From: CAVVIO01 sp963748095
Lineage (GTDB): Bacteria > Bacteroidota > Bacteroidia > Bacteroidales > UBA10428
Reading direction: 5' to 3'
Length of the DNA: 64,000 bases
NCBI GenBank assembly: GCA_963748095.1
Contig: CAVVIO010000045.1
Coordinates: 16,170 to 80,169 of the forward strand
The position numbers and the translations under genes were made by a program. Positions 28,076-40,800 of this stretch are shown one piece after another. Each line of letters begins with the position of its first letter. Positions within the stretch are counted from its first letter, which is position 1. A model generated the notes under the pieces. The model had not been told where the DNA came from. It ran no database searches and saw nothing but the letters and a program-made list of their open reading frames with translations.

Positions 28076-29206
28076 ATGAAAATAGGAATACTCAAAGAAA
28101 GTGGACCGGAAAACAGGGTTGCACTTATACCGGAAGGTGTGAAAGCATTAAAAGGTTTGAAACTGGAAGTACTTGTAGAAAAGAAAGCCGGTGAAAAAGC
28201 TTTTTTTGCCGACAATCAGTATACAGAAGCCGGGGCAGCAATAGTTTCGCGCGATGAATTGTTAAAACAAGCAGACATTCTTTTAAAAATAAATCCACCG
28301 GAAATTGAGGAAATAAAGAATATAAAGGAAAAAAAGGTAATCATTGCCATGATGGACCCTTTCTTCAATAAAGAATTGGTGAAAGAATTGGCTAAAAGCA
28401 AGATTACATCTTTCAGTATGGAGTTGGTGCCCCGAATTTCCCGGGCACAGTCAATGGATATATTATCCTCCATGGCTACTATTGCGGGTTATAAAGCAGT
28501 TTTGGATGCAGCCAGTCATCTTTCCAAGTTTTTCCCAATGTTTATGTCAGCAGCAGGAACAATAAAACCTGCCAAAGTTTTAATCCTGGGTGCAGGAGTG
28601 GCAGGATTACAAGCCATAGCCATTTCACGTAAACTTGGAGCTGTAGTGGAAGTATTCGATGTACGGTCGGCTGTTAAAGAGGAAGTAAAGAGCCTGGGCG
28701 GCAAATTTGTGGAAGTGGAAGGAGCTGTAGAAGATGCCTCCGCCGGAGGATATGCTGTTGAACAAACCGAAGATTTTAAAAAGAAACAAGCCCAGCTGAT
28801 ACACGATCATGCTGTAAAATCGGATGTGATAATCTGTACGGCCCAGATTCCTGGTAGAAAAGCGCCTTTACTGGTAAAAAAGGAAACCGTAGAACAAATG
28901 CTGGCCGGTTCAGTTATAATCGATCTGGCTGCTTCTACAGGAGGTAATTGCGAGTTGACAGAAAACAATAAAGTAATTGAGAAAAACCAGGTAACCATCA
29001 TCGGGAATTCTGAATATCCATCGGGCATGCCGAAAGACGCCAGTTCAATGTTTGGTAAAAACTGCATTAACTTCATAAAACTACTTGTGGATGAAGAGGG
29101 AAACCTGAACCTTAATTTTGAAGATGAGATTCTGAAGGGAGCTTGCCTTACGCATAACGGAGAAGTTGTAAATGAAAAAGTGAAAGAACACATAACAGCA
29201 AAATAA
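28076..29206 (+). CDS. pntAA: NAD(P)+ transhydrogenase alpha subunit 1, NAD(H)-binding domain I
   Basis: 376-residue cytoplasmic domain I of proton-translocating transhydrogenase, binding NAD(H). It starts MKIGILKESGPENRVALIPEGV as in the alanine dehydrogenase/PntA family. The Rossmann motif is VLILGAGVAGLQAIAISRKLG, followed by EVFDVRSAVKEEVKSLGGKF, and later IPGRKAPLLVKKE. The membrane part is on the next gene, so this is the split-alpha (three-subunit) form seen in Rhodospirillum-type enzymes. 7 bases separate it from pntAB. Confidence 0.96.
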   Translation: MKIGILKESGPENRVALIPEGVKALKGLKLEVLVEKKAGEKAFFADNQYTEAGAAIVSRDELLKQADILLKINPPEIEEIKNIKEKKVIIAMMDPFFNKELVKELAKSKITSFSMELVPRISRAQSMDILSSMATIAGYKAVLDAASHLSKFFPMFMSAAGTIKPAKVLILGAGVAGLQAIAISRKLGAVVEVFDVRSAVKEEVKSLGGKFVEVEGAVEDASAGGYAVEQTEDFKKKQAQLIHDHAVKSDVIICTAQIPGRKAPLLVKKETVEQMLAGSVIIDLAASTGGNCELTENNKVIEKNQVTIIGNSEYPSGMPKDASSMFGKNCINFIKLLVDEEGNLNLNFEDEILKGACLTHNGEVVNEKVKEHITAK

Positions 29207-29213
29207 TCATACT

Positions 29214-29534
29214 ATGGAAAACATACTCGTTTTTTTCTACAATTATAAAGATGCTATTTTTATCATTGTACTTTCGGTCTTTTTAGGGATCGAAGTAATA
29301 TCTAATGTGCCTTCTGTGTTGCATACACCCCTGATGTCGGGAGCTAATGCTATTAGCGGAGTGATAATAATCGGCGGGATCATATTGCTTGGGCATGCCG
29401 ATTTAACCAGAATATCTGCAAATCTTATTCTTGGCATATTAGCTGTATTTCTTGCTACCCTTAACGTGGCAGGTGGATTTGTAGTCACCGACAGAATGCT
29501 TGAAATGTTTAAAAAAAGAAAAAAAACAAAATAA
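29214..29534 (+). CDS. pntAB: NAD(P)+ transhydrogenase alpha subunit 2 (membrane)
   Basis: 106-residue membrane subunit with three to four hydrophobic helices. The segment IEVISNVPSVLHTPLMSGANAISG is the strongly conserved PntAB signature, and DRMLEMFKKRKKTK is the basic cytoplasmic tail. It forms part of the proton channel with PntB. Three bases separate its stop from the pntB ATG. Confidence 0.95.
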   Translation: MENILVFFYNYKDAIFIIVLSVFLGIEVISNVPSVLHTPLMSGANAISGVIIIGGIILLGHADLTRISANLILGILAVFLATLNVAGGFVVTDRMLEMFKKRKKTK

Positions 29535-29537
29535 TTT

Positions 29538-30950
29538 ATGAAGACATTGGAACAATTAGGAGTCACTTCCGGTGACGTAATATTACAACTCAGCTACCTG
29601 GTAGCCGCTATTTTATTTGTTATCGGTTTGAAGTTATTAAGTCATCCGGAAACGGCCAGACGTGGAAATCTTTGGGCCGCTGCAGGTATGGTGCTGGCCA
29701 TGATTACCACCCTGTTTCTTCATAAAGATGCTGCCGGAAATACCATCGCTTTACCCAATATTATTCTTATTATTATTGTTATTAGCATTAGTACCATTGT
29801 TGGGGCTATAATGGCCCGGCGGGTAAAAATGACGGCCATGCCTCAAATGGTATCTTTTTATAATGCTACCGGTGGGGCTGCATCAGCACTGGTTGCCCTT
29901 ATGGAATTCTCCAATCCGAATAATTCATCTACACTTGTGACCTTACTCGGACTTATTATCGGGAGTATTGCATTTAGCGGCAGTATGTACGCTTATGGTA
30001 AACTCGACGGGAAAGTAGGTGATATTATGGCGCCTGTAATGAAATATATAAACCTGCTGTTTCTCGCTGTTATAGTCTTAATTACCCTTTACCTGCTGTT
30101 CGGAACAGAAGCGCCGGCATGGTGGATATATGTCCTTTTGACAATATCACTGGTTTACGGTGTAACTTTTGTGATGCCTATTGGCGGGGCTGATATGCCG
30201 GTGGTTATTTCCCTGTTGAATTCATTCACGGGAATAGCAGCCGCTATGGCAGGTTTCATTTACAGTAATGAAGCTATGATACTTGGTGGTATCCTGGTGG
30301 GCGCTGCCGGTACCATTCTCACCATTTTAATGTGCCGGGCAATGAACCGTTCATTACTGAATGTAATAATAGGTGCATTTGGTGGTGGTGGAGTTGCCGG
30401 TATTGACCATGAAAAAGGAATAATTAAAGAAATATCTTTAAGCGATGCCGCCGTATTACTGGCCTATACACAAAAAGTAGTGATCATCCCCGGATATGGA
30501 TTGGCTGCCGCACAGGCACAGCATACCTGCAGTGAGCTGGATAAGTTATTATCCGAAAAAGGTGTGGAGGTGAAATATGCTATTCATCCGGTAGCCGGAC
30601 GTATGCCCGGACATATGAATGTATTACTGGCAGAAGCCGATGTGCCCTATGAAAAATTGGTGGAAATGGATGACATCAATCCCGATATGCCGAATACGGA
30701 TGTGGCGGTGGTGATCGGTGCCAATGATGTGGTAAATCCAGCTGCCAATGATGATCCTTCCAGCCCGATATACGGAATGCCGATTATCAAAGCGTACGAA
30801 GCTAAAAATATAATTGTGATGAAGCGTGGGATGGGGAAAGGTTATGCTGCTATCGAGAACTACCTGTTTTATAACGATAAGACAAGGATGTTATTCGGAA
30901 ATGCAAAAGATACATTACAAAAACTGGTGAGTGAGATAAAGAGTCTGTAA
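29538..30950 (+). CDS. pntB: NAD(P)+ transhydrogenase beta subunit
   Basis: 470-residue subunit. The N-terminal half holds about nine membrane helices for proton translocation (MVSFYNATGGAASALVALMEF, GGADMPVVISLLNSFTG). The C-terminal domain III binds NADP(H): VIIPGYGLAAAQAQHTCSEL, HPVAGRMPGHMNVLLAEA and VIGANDVVNPAA. With pntAA and pntAB it makes NADPH from NADH using the proton gradient. A strong terminator follows 26 bases after the stop. Confidence 0.97.
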   Translation: MKTLEQLGVTSGDVILQLSYLVAAILFVIGLKLLSHPETARRGNLWAAAGMVLAMITTLFLHKDAAGNTIALPNIILIIIVISISTIVGAIMARRVKMTAMPQMVSFYNATGGAASALVALMEFSNPNNSSTLVTLLGLIIGSIAFSGSMYAYGKLDGKVGDIMAPVMKYINLLFLAVIVLITLYLLFGTEAPAWWIYVLLTISLVYGVTFVMPIGGADMPVVISLLNSFTGIAAAMAGFIYSNEAMILGGILVGAAGTILTILMCRAMNRSLLNVIIGAFGGGGVAGIDHEKGIIKEISLSDAAVLLAYTQKVVIIPGYGLAAAQAQHTCSELDKLLSEKGVEVKYAIHPVAGRMPGHMNVLLAEADVPYEKLVEMDDINPDMPNTDVAVVIGANDVVNPAANDDPSSPIYGMPIIKAYEAKNIIVMKRGMGKGYAAIENYLFYNDKTRMLFGNAKDTLQKLVSEIKSL

Positions 30951-31291
30951 TAATTGATAAAAACCCATTTCCTTTCAAAATCGGCTCAGTTTGTACCTGA
31001 GCCGATTTTGTTTTTACAGTGTTGTTGTTTTATCTATTTTCGAAGTGAATAGAATTTCAGTTATCATCATACTTAATTCATCTTAAAAATTAAGACTTTA
31101 TTTAAATTATCTTATTGGGTAATACACAGTTTAAACCTGACAAATATTAATAATAATTTCGTTAAGGAAAAAAGTGATTCGTCTTCTGAAATTTGAGTTT
31201 ACTGGAATAGTGAAGTTTTAATGAAACTTATTGAATAACATCCCGTTAAATTTCATGTGCCCTAATGGAATAAAGTATAAGAAAGCTATTC
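30951..31291. other. Intergenic region between pntB and the surface-protein cluster
   Basis: Carries the pntB terminator at its left end and then about 275 AT-rich bases leading into the first surface gene. I see no gene and no clear promoter consensus in the rest. Confidence 0.5.
30977..31015 (+). terminator. Rho-independent terminator after pntB
   Basis: AAAATCGGCTCAG (30977-30989) pairs perfectly with CTGAGCCGATTTT (30997-31009) around a 7-base loop, followed by GTTTTT. A 13-bp stem with a T-run, 26 bases after the pntB stop, makes this a confident terminator; the A/T ends make it potentially bidirectional. Confidence 0.93.
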
Positions 31292-33410
31292 ATGAGTAAA
31301 AGAATTTTCATTTTTACACTTTTTATCGGATTATTGAATTCACTGATTGGCATGTCGCAGGATCATCAGTCCAAAGACAACCATAAGGGAAACTGGGAAG
31401 ATGCTGCCACATGGTTAATTGGTAATGGAAATTTGTCAAATAATGATTATGTGGATATTTACGGTTATGTGGTGCGCAATACCGATCTTACCCTGAATAA
31501 TGGTATAGTTCTGGATGTATATGATACACTGGTCATTTACGGAAATCTTACTATAGGGAACAACGGATACTTCAATGTGCACAATAATGCCATGGTAGTG
31601 GTTTACGGGAATGTAATTTCCGATAACCGTGTGGAAATAGATCTTTCCAGTTATTTTATTGTTTTAGGTGATTTTTCACAAGGTAATAATTCACAGGTTA
31701 CTGCGCCCAGTGGTGACACTTTACTTTTTGTAACAGGTCAGTCGAGTTGCGGGCAGAATGCAACCTGCTTACCTTCAGATGTAGTGGGAGGGGAGGATGC
31801 ACTGTTGGATAATCCCGATGTAGGTGGTTTTATTTCAGGAACTTCTTCCCAAATATTACCTTCTAATCCGTTGATTTGTGGAAGCAGCCCTGTAACACTT
31901 TATATTCGTAATGATGGCAGTTCCTATCAATGGTACAGGAACGGGACATCTATAGCTGGTGCAAACAGTTATACTTATCAGGCAACTATAACTGGTAATT
32001 ATGATGTGGCTTTCACCGTGGGTGGAACAAATTATAATCTTACAGGTTCACCAGATCCTGTAACAGTAACCTCCGCAGGTGTTCCTGTGATTACCTCAAT
32101 TTCGGCAACAAGTCCTGTTGAAGAAGGACAAACACTTTCCCTTTCTTCCAATGCTAATCCGGGAACAGGAACCTGGCCGATGACCTACAGCTGGCAGGGA
32201 CCGTCATCATTTGCTTCTTCCGCTCAAAATGCCAATCTTTCACCGGCTACCACTAATATGACCGGGAATTATGTATTGACTGTTTTTAATAATGAAGGTT
32301 GTAGCGCAAAAGATACGGTATATGCAGAGGTTTTGCCCGCAGGGAGTTGTTGTGTTGGTTCACAGGTGGCTAGTAGGGATAATTACACAGGTAACTGGGA
32401 AGAAGCTTCAACATGGGCAACACCCAATGAGACCTGGCGGGCTATTCCACCACCAACAAATCCCTTGTATAGTTTTACTACCTGCATAAACGGATACGTA
32501 ACCCTTAACGGCGATCTGACCCTTAATGGAGGGCAGATGAATATCTGTGACACATTGGTAATTACCGGCAACCTTACTTTGTTGAATCCCACTCTCACTA
32601 TTGGGCCAAACGCATTGCTTATCGTACTGGGGGATTTGATCGGCGACCAAAACGGAAGTAATGGTGTTCTGAATAATGGAGGTAGGGTTGTATTTGCCGG
32701 TGATTTTACTAAAAATGAGAATCGTGTATTTCGATGGTACAGGTGAAGTGTATATATTTGATGACACACCTTACGCTCCCGGATATACCTACACCGGCGA
32801 CGAAACTACCCTGGCAGCAAATGATCCGGGACTTTCAGATTTTGTAAATATTCTTATTGGTGGTGGAACAACCTGTAATGTTACAGCCTCCGTTTCTTCT
32901 ACAAATATTACATGTAATTCCGGTAATGACGGATCAATTACTATCAGTTCACCGTCGGGTGGCAGTGGGGTATACGAATATACTATTGACGGAGGAACGG
33001 CATGGGGAACATCAGGAGATTTTACCGGATTATCAGCAAGTTCTTATGATGTCCGCATACGGGATGCCAATTCTACAGTTTGTGTTGATACACTCGATGC
33101 AAGCCTGATTCTTACAGAACCTGCTGCAATTACAATTACACTAATACCCGATACAGTTTGTTCCGGTGAGATAGCTACCTTTAATGCAGGATCCGGATTT
33201 GCTTTATATAATTGGAATGTTGATGGAGTTGCTGCCGGCACAGCGCAAATCCAGAATGTAACAAGAATAGTGAATACAGGCGTTACTGTTGATGTTCCGG
33301 TTCAGGTAATTGTTACAGATAATATTGGGTGTAATGGGACTTCCAATGCTGTAAATGCTACTTTTTTCAAGCTTCCTGAGACGGGGCCTGCCTATCATGT
33401 GGGTAATTAA
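31292..33410 (+). pseudogene. Secreted surface protein with SprB-type repeat and P-E-T-G-P-A-Y-H tail, frame interrupted near 32725
   Basis: Predicted T9SS-exported cell-surface protein. Signal peptide is about residues 1-22 (ends GMSQ). Two copies of a module that opens with G-N-W-E-[DE]-A-[AS]-T-W and leads into parallel-beta strands (DTLVIYGNLTIGNN; DTLVITGNLTLLNP) are separated by an Ig-like region. The first frame stops at 32744-32746, but the protein continues one base on as YFDGTGEVYIFDD; removing one base near 32725 gives about 705 residues. A SprB-type repeat follows (ITCNSGNDGSITISSPSGG), then an Ig-like domain, and the chain ends FKLPETGPAYHVGN. The same tail ends two other proteins downstream. 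Adhesin or matrix role is inferred. Confidence 0.8.
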
Positions 33411-33882
33411 AATACATCATTATTGTTAATAACTTTATTACCCGCATATATCAATTTTATCCTATTTTTCATCAATTATCCAGTATGTGTTACAAAATTG
33501 ATGTAACCTAACTTCCGGTTTTTCGTTAAGGTCGATAACAGAATACATAACTTAAATACAGTCATTTAGTAAAGGCATTCTGTTAAAATAAGTCTGATTT
33601 GAGGAATGAATGATATGAATAAGCCGAATTTTAATATTGTTAACTTATTAATATACAATGTATTGAATAGAATTTACGCTGTTTTGTCTCATATAACAAA
33701 TTCTCTCAAAAACGACTTTCAATTAAAAGCATCCCTAATGTTAACAGTGGTTTCCTGCCCCGGACTAAAAATTCTACATCGGTTATATAATGGGTTTTGT
33801 CCGGTTTATAAGGGATCCTTTTATGAGAATGATTATAATAAATCATTCACATTGGAATGGTGAATTATTGAAACGCCTGATT
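33411..33882. other. Intergenic/leader region before the giant adhesin
   Basis: AT-rich. A short open frame around 33606-33863 has no recognisable domain or signal peptide and runs into the adhesin leader, so I do not call it a gene. The true adhesin start may be at 33823 or 33883. Confidence 0.45.
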
Positions 33883-34842
33883 ATGATTGGAAAGACACAT
33901 TTATATAAAAAACTGACATACTTTAATAGATTACTCAATTTATTAATTACTCCGAAATTATTGCGAAAAGCAGGACTTCTGCTATTATTTTTCTGTATTG
34001 TTTCAACTTCTGTATTTTCACAAACGAATGGTGATTACAGAACTAGAAATAATGGGAATTGGACTACGATTAATGTATGGCAAATATATGCTGGTGGCTG
34101 GAGAAATGCAAATGCTGGAGATGGTTATCCAGGTCAGTTTAGTTCACCTGGATTAGTGACCATAAGAAGCGGGTATAGTGTTACATTAGATGTTACCCCA
34201 GCTAATTCAATTGGTACACTTATAATAAATAACGGTAATGGAAGTTCGGTTTTATCCTGTAATAATGGAGAAGTACTTACTGTAATCAATGATATTACTC
34301 TTACACCTCCTGCTCAAAATAATAGGGTTGCTGCACTTCATGTGGACGGCGGCACTATAATTTGTGGTTCCCTAATAAGTTCGAATTCATGGAATGACAA
34401 TAGGGATTGCTCTGTTCGCATTTCTACCGGAACATTAACAGTTTCCGGAGATATCAGCATGGGAAATAATGCAAACAGAAATGATCTGACCTTTACCGGG
34501 GCAGGATTATTACAGATAGGAGGAATTATCACAAGCATCGGAAGTTTTAACCCGAATTATACCGGATGTACTGTCGAATTCAATGGTTCCGGATCTCAAA
34601 ATATTGCAGCTTATGCTTATTATAATCTTAATTTGAGTGGTGCCGGCCCGTTTGCAATGCAGGGTAATACTGTTGTTAACGGTGCTTTTTCTGCATCCGG
34701 ACAAATTAATACAACCAGTAATATTACTTTTAACGGAGTTACCGCATGCGGTGGAACAATGAATGCTTCCGGTGGAACTGTTACTTATACAGGCACTTCA
34801 CTGTCTGTAATTGAAGGGACTTATTATAACCTGACAAAAAAC

Positions 34843-34851
34843 GGGGGGGGG
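34843..34851. repeat. Poly-G tract (9 G) inside the giant adhesin gene
   Basis: AAC-GGG-GGG-GGG-ACA encodes N-G-G-G-T at about residue 321. It is the only G-run of this length I saw in the window. In this length the frame is open; gain or loss of one G would truncate the protein early. Confidence 0.85.
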
Positions 34852-37800
34852 ACATCTATTCTATGTAATGATGTTTCGATAAGTAATGTATTGAACCTTA
34901 ATACGGGTATCATACAACTGGGCGACTATAACCTTACTCTGGCCAATACGGGGACAGGGGCCATTACCGGAACTTTCAGCAATACCAATATGATTGAAAC
35001 CGATGGGACCGGTTACCTGATAAAGAAAGCGACTACTGCAGCAGGTTTGTCAATCATATACCCGGTAGGATCGGGAGGATATTATACAAGAATGAACCTG
35101 ACCGGCGGGCTGACTGCAACATTTGCAGGAACCGGAAGCGTGGGGGTAAGGGCCGTGGCAGGTTCACTGGGAACCGGAAGATTAAACAAATACTGGGATG
35201 TTACCACAACTAACCTTTCAGCAATATCAAATGCTACTCCGTATTTTACATATAATATAGCTGAGGTAGACGGGACACAAAGCACCTATTTACCCTGGTT
35301 TCAACCGGCAGGGGGTAGCTGGCAGGCGCCGCAGAATCCGACTGCTGCAGGGACCAATCCTTTCGGTTCTTCCGGAACAAATCAACTGGCAGGCTGGTGG
35401 ACAGCCGGATCGTCTATGCCCCATAATGCAAAAATATATTATTCATATCAGACAGGTAGCTGGAATACATCTAGTACCTGGACATCCGATCCGGGTGGAA
35501 CTACCCAGGTCGGCACAACTACTCCCGGAAGCGGGGATATCGTTGTCATTTTATCAGGCCGTACTGTCTCTCTTCCTGCTAATATCGATTCAACCGGTCT
35601 AGATGTAACGATCAGAAGCGGTGGTAGCCTTGATCTGTCCACATACAGATTTACAAACGGATTAAGTGCATTACGCGGACAAGGTACCCTGAAACTGGCA
35701 TCAGTCGGTTTTCCAATGGCAACCATTAATACTTTTGTGGAAGCCGGCGGTGGAACTACCGAATATTACAACGCTGGTAATTTCACTTTTCCTGCCGCTC
35801 AAAGTATATACAATAATCTTACTGTTAATGCAAGCGGCGTGGTTGCTACACAATTAAGTGACATTACATTAAACGGAGATCTGCATGTAAAGCAGGGTAC
35901 CTACCGGATAAATAATAATACTTCTGCTACAAAATTAGCATTGACAATTAACGGTAATGTAACCGTGGATAACGGAGCTTTTATAACTGTAGGCAATGGT
36001 TCGACCAATACTACCACCAGTCCGTTAAATATTAATGGGGGTACGGCTCCTTTTCTGGATTATTATACACAGTTTCATACGGTCATTATAAAAGGTGATT
36101 TTACCAATAACGGGACAGTCCGGTTTACGAACCTGAATTATCCTGTCTTTAATGCATTTCCACCTACAGGCAATGGTGCTACTTCAGGAGCAGCTTCCGT
36201 CTATTTTATGGGGGCATCGGATAATACACTGACTTGTAACGGTACCTCTGATTTTTATAATATTATACTTGATAAAGGACTTGACCAGACTTATCGGCTT
36301 ACTGTTTATTCTTCGTCCTACCCTAATTTCAGGTTGTTTGGTGCAAATACTTCAGGAGGATACAATAACGGTCCTAATCCCGAGCTAAGAAAAGCATTGT
36401 GGATACGGACAGGAACCATGGTATTAAAGGGTTTAACAATAATACCTTCGCTAACAGAAGGATCGAACGACGGGACAACACCAAACAGCGATTATTATGT
36501 ACCGGTTAACGGAGCTTTGGTGCTCGATGGTGCCGATGTGGTAGTTTTATCTACAGCTGATGATTACCGGGAAGTAAATGTGGCTTATGGAGTTTCAGGA
36601 GGAACTGGTAGTGTAAATGGCGTAAACACAAATGCTACTCCGCAATCATTTTCAATTTACGGAAGATTGCAAGTTAATAACGGTTATTTTTCCACACGCG
36701 AATCAGGTGGTTTTATTACCTGGGACCAGGCTTCGGGACAATTTGTAATTAATGGCGGTACGGTAGATGCAAAACAATTCAGAGCTGCTGGCGGTGCTTC
36801 CGGTCTCGCTTCTTACGATCAAAGAGGCGGTACCTTTATTTTACGTGGTCGTTTCCAGCGTACACCTACTCAATATGCCAGTGTGAACGATCTGGTTGAT
36901 GTTTCAACTGCAACACTAAATACTAACCGTACTACTTTAGTAGATGGGACAAAGGGTACATTTAATATAAATAATGCGGCTAATGTTTTCATCATGTCAG
37001 GCGGGACTATGCGTATATTAGATGTATGTGGAAGTAATGGCTATGCATATGATGTATTTTCATCCGATAATAATATAAATGTTACAGGTGGAACGGTAGA
37101 ATTCAGTCCATATACAGGAACCGGGGGAGATTATGATTTTCTTATCCGGTCAAATGCTTCGTTTGGTAATGTTTTAATAAACAGGATAAGCAGTGCTTCT
37201 CAAATACAACTTAACACATATCCGTTAAACATACTTGGAAATCTTACCCTGACTTCTGGCGTGCTTATTGCTAATGACCTGAATGTTTCCATAGGAGGTA
37301 ATTATACTGTAGCCAGTGGCACAACATATACACCCGGAACCAACTGGACCATATTTAACGGAAGCGGAAGTCAGTCATTTACCATAAATTCAGCAGCTGC
37401 CTTTTCATTGAAAAAATTTAAAGTAGACAAACCTTCGGGAACAACCCTGACACTGGCAGGGTCGCAATCAACAATTAACGTTTCTGACTCGGTAATGTTG
37501 ATAAAGGGAACAATTAATGATGGTGGGAAAACGATCAATTTCACAACATCCGGTACTACTACTACTTCGTATTTATACAATTCAGGTATACATACCGGTA
37601 CAGGTAAAATAATGCTGGCTGATGATGATCCCCAGGTAATAAGCGGGGACGGGAATGGTATATTTCAGAACCTTGAACTGAATAATACGGATGGTTCTAC
37701 AGCACCAGTTTCATTGGCGGCAAATATCACAGTTAACGGATCATTAACCTTTTCACAGGACAAGCTTTTTAATATTAATACATATAATCTGAAACTTAAT

Positions 37801-40800
37801 TCAGGGGCAACAATCGTAAATAGCAGTGCTAACAGGTATGTTGAAACAAGTGGAAGTGCTGGCGATGGAGGACTTACTTTTGTTTATCCATCGTCTTCTG
37901 CTATTACTTTTCCTGTTGGGGCTCCATCCACAAGTCATGCAACAGCAAGTTATTCTCCGGCAACTATTGGATTTACTACTGCACCGGTTACATTAGGTTC
38001 AATAACTGTTATTCCAGTTGGTTATGAACACCCAAGTACTACTGTTAAAGGACAGAGCCTGACCTATTTCTGGCGGGTGATGTCATCAGGATTTACAGGT
38101 ATAGCTCCTAATTCAGTAACACATAACTTTACCTATTCCCAGAACGATGTAGTGGGAACAGAAACGAATTATATTCCAAGTCTTTATGAGAGAAATACGT
38201 ATACATGGTATAACGGGACAAATGCAAGTCCTCCTATAAATACTGCAACAAATACAATTACTGACTGGACAACGCCAGGTAACAGTACAAATTACCTGGA
38301 CGCTGACTATACAGCCGGAGATAATGCATTCGGAACACCAACCAAGTTTTACAGTATAGCCAACGGAAACTGGAATAACCGTTTTACCTGGTCAAACACC
38401 AGTGGTGGTGGTGCTGCAGCAACATACCCCGGGGCGAATGATATAGTTATCATTGAAAATAATCATACCGTTACTTTGACTCAGAATGAAAATTGTGCCA
38501 GTTTACAAATTGAATCGGGATCAACACTTGACATCTATACCCACACTGGCAGTAACTTCGGTATGGTACTAAACCATTCGAATGGAAACGGATTGTTTAG
38601 GGTGACTACACCAGTAGCTCCGAATTATCGATGTTCCACAGCTTTTCACATTTCCGTCAGGTGATTTTTCCGATTTCAATTTAAATGGCGGAACAACAGA
38701 GTTTTATGATATAGATGGATCTACTGGTGCTTTATATATTACTGCCGGCTTCTGTTACATCGTATGGAAATCTTATTTTACGTGCACGTGGAGGAGATAA
38801 TCTGGTAATGCCAAATAACAGTTATACTACCATTCATGGAGATTTGACTTGTACAGGAAACGCTACTACAGCATGGATAGCTTTAGCATGGAATACGAAT
38901 TTAAACACTTATTATTATAGTAATTTATATAATCCAGTTATAGAGAAAACAGTACATGTTGAAGGTAATGTTTATGTAAATGCAGGAACATTCATATATT
39001 TAAATAATGAAGTACCCCAACATCTGATCGTTGACGGGGATGTTACTGTAGCTTCGGGTGCTGTGTTGCAGGTATATAATAATTATCCGTTTAATCCTGT
39101 TCAGGATAATACACTGGCTATCGGTGGTTCATTAGTAAATAATAATGAAGCACTATTCAGGAATGGCAATTATCACTGCGATGTTACCTTTTTTGGTTCA
39201 AACAGTGCCTATATTACTAATACAAGCGGCACCCCCACCACTACATTTAATAATGTTACAGTTAATAAGGGTACAACCCAGGATACGACACTTACGGTTG
39301 ATATTGGTGGTAACCTTAATACCCTCAATGACGGATGGCTGACCCTGCAAAACGGTACCATGAAATATATCCGTACCGGAGATTTGAATATCACACAGGG
39401 AAGTACGTTTACCATACCTGGAACGGCCGGTTTATACGTCAACACACCTTCTAACGTATACATTGCAAATAATAATGTTAACAACAACGATTTGTACCTG
39501 AATGGAAAACTGACTTTAATAAACGGTACTGTATATGTTGGCCCCGCGAATGCCCCGGGAAATAATAACGATATTGAATACTCAGGAGGGGGAAATTCCG
39601 AAATCGAAGTACAGGGAGGAAACCTGGTCGTAAATGGACAAATACGCAGGAATCCAGCCACCACTGCCGGTATTCTTCAGTATACACAAAGCGGCGGAGC
39701 TGTTACAATCAATGGCAATGCTTCCATCTCCACCAATGCCAAACTGGAGGTACTCAACAGCGGAAGTAAATTTAATATGTCGGGTGGGACTATCACTATC
39801 GTTCGTGGCGGTGGCGGCAATACATACGGGGATCTTTATTTGCGACCTGCAACTTCCTCGGTTACCGGTGGTGATATCATATTTACCCAGGGTACGGTAT
39901 CTTCCGCTGAAAATTACATTCTGGATGCAAACGTACCATTGAACAATCTTACCATTAATGGTACCAATGGCAATGATGCTACCGTTAAACTCCTGATCAG
40001 TCCGCTGGTTCTTAAGGGAACACTTACACTTACAAACACAAACAGTATTTTCGATGCAAATACTGACTACAATATTAATGTTACCATTAAAGGTGATCTG
40101 GTTAATAACGGAACCTATAATCATTATAATAATCTGACCACTTTCAGTGGCGATGTACAGACTATCACCGGATCTTCTGTCACCGATTTCTATAATTTAA
40201 CCATAAATCCTATTACCAGAGTAACTCTTAGTAAAAATGTTACTGTTAACAACGATCTTACTTTAAGTAATGGAACTCTCGAATGTAGTACTTATAAAAT
40301 TTCAGTAAAAGGAAATGTTGCCAATAATGCTACCTATACAGATACCAATGCCGGACTTGTTTTAAATGGTACGGCTTTGCAATATCTTTCTGGAACAGGT
40401 ACATTCGGACAAATGGAACTGAATAATTCAGCCGGGGCAAGACTCGAAAATGGTATAACCTTACAAAAAGACCTTATTCTCTCGAATGGTATTCTGGATA
40501 TTAATAAATACATGCTAACTCTTGAACAGAACAGCAATATTCAGGGAGCACCTTTTAGTTCATCAAAGATGATTACTTCTGACGGGGTATTTAGTAATGT
40601 CGGTTTAAAGAAATATATCGGTACGGGTGCCACAACTTTTACCTATCCGATGGGAACTTCCGGAAAATACACGCCGGCTGTCCTCACTGTTACCGCAAAT
40701 ACAAATGTTGGATATATTCGTTTAAATAATATTAATCACAGCCATCCTGCTGTTATAGATCCTGCCAATGTACTTGATTATTTCTGGGAAGTAGAAAGTT

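Noticed and set aside
33372..33407. LPETG at the end of the first surface protein read as a sortase (LPXTG) signal
   Set aside because: No hydrophobic segment or basic tail follows, only seven residues remain, the Leu is not kept in the two sister tails, and no sortase gene is in the window.
33606..33863. Short open frame of 85 codons before the giant adhesin
   Set aside because: No domain, signal peptide or coding-like composition, and it runs over the adhesin start.
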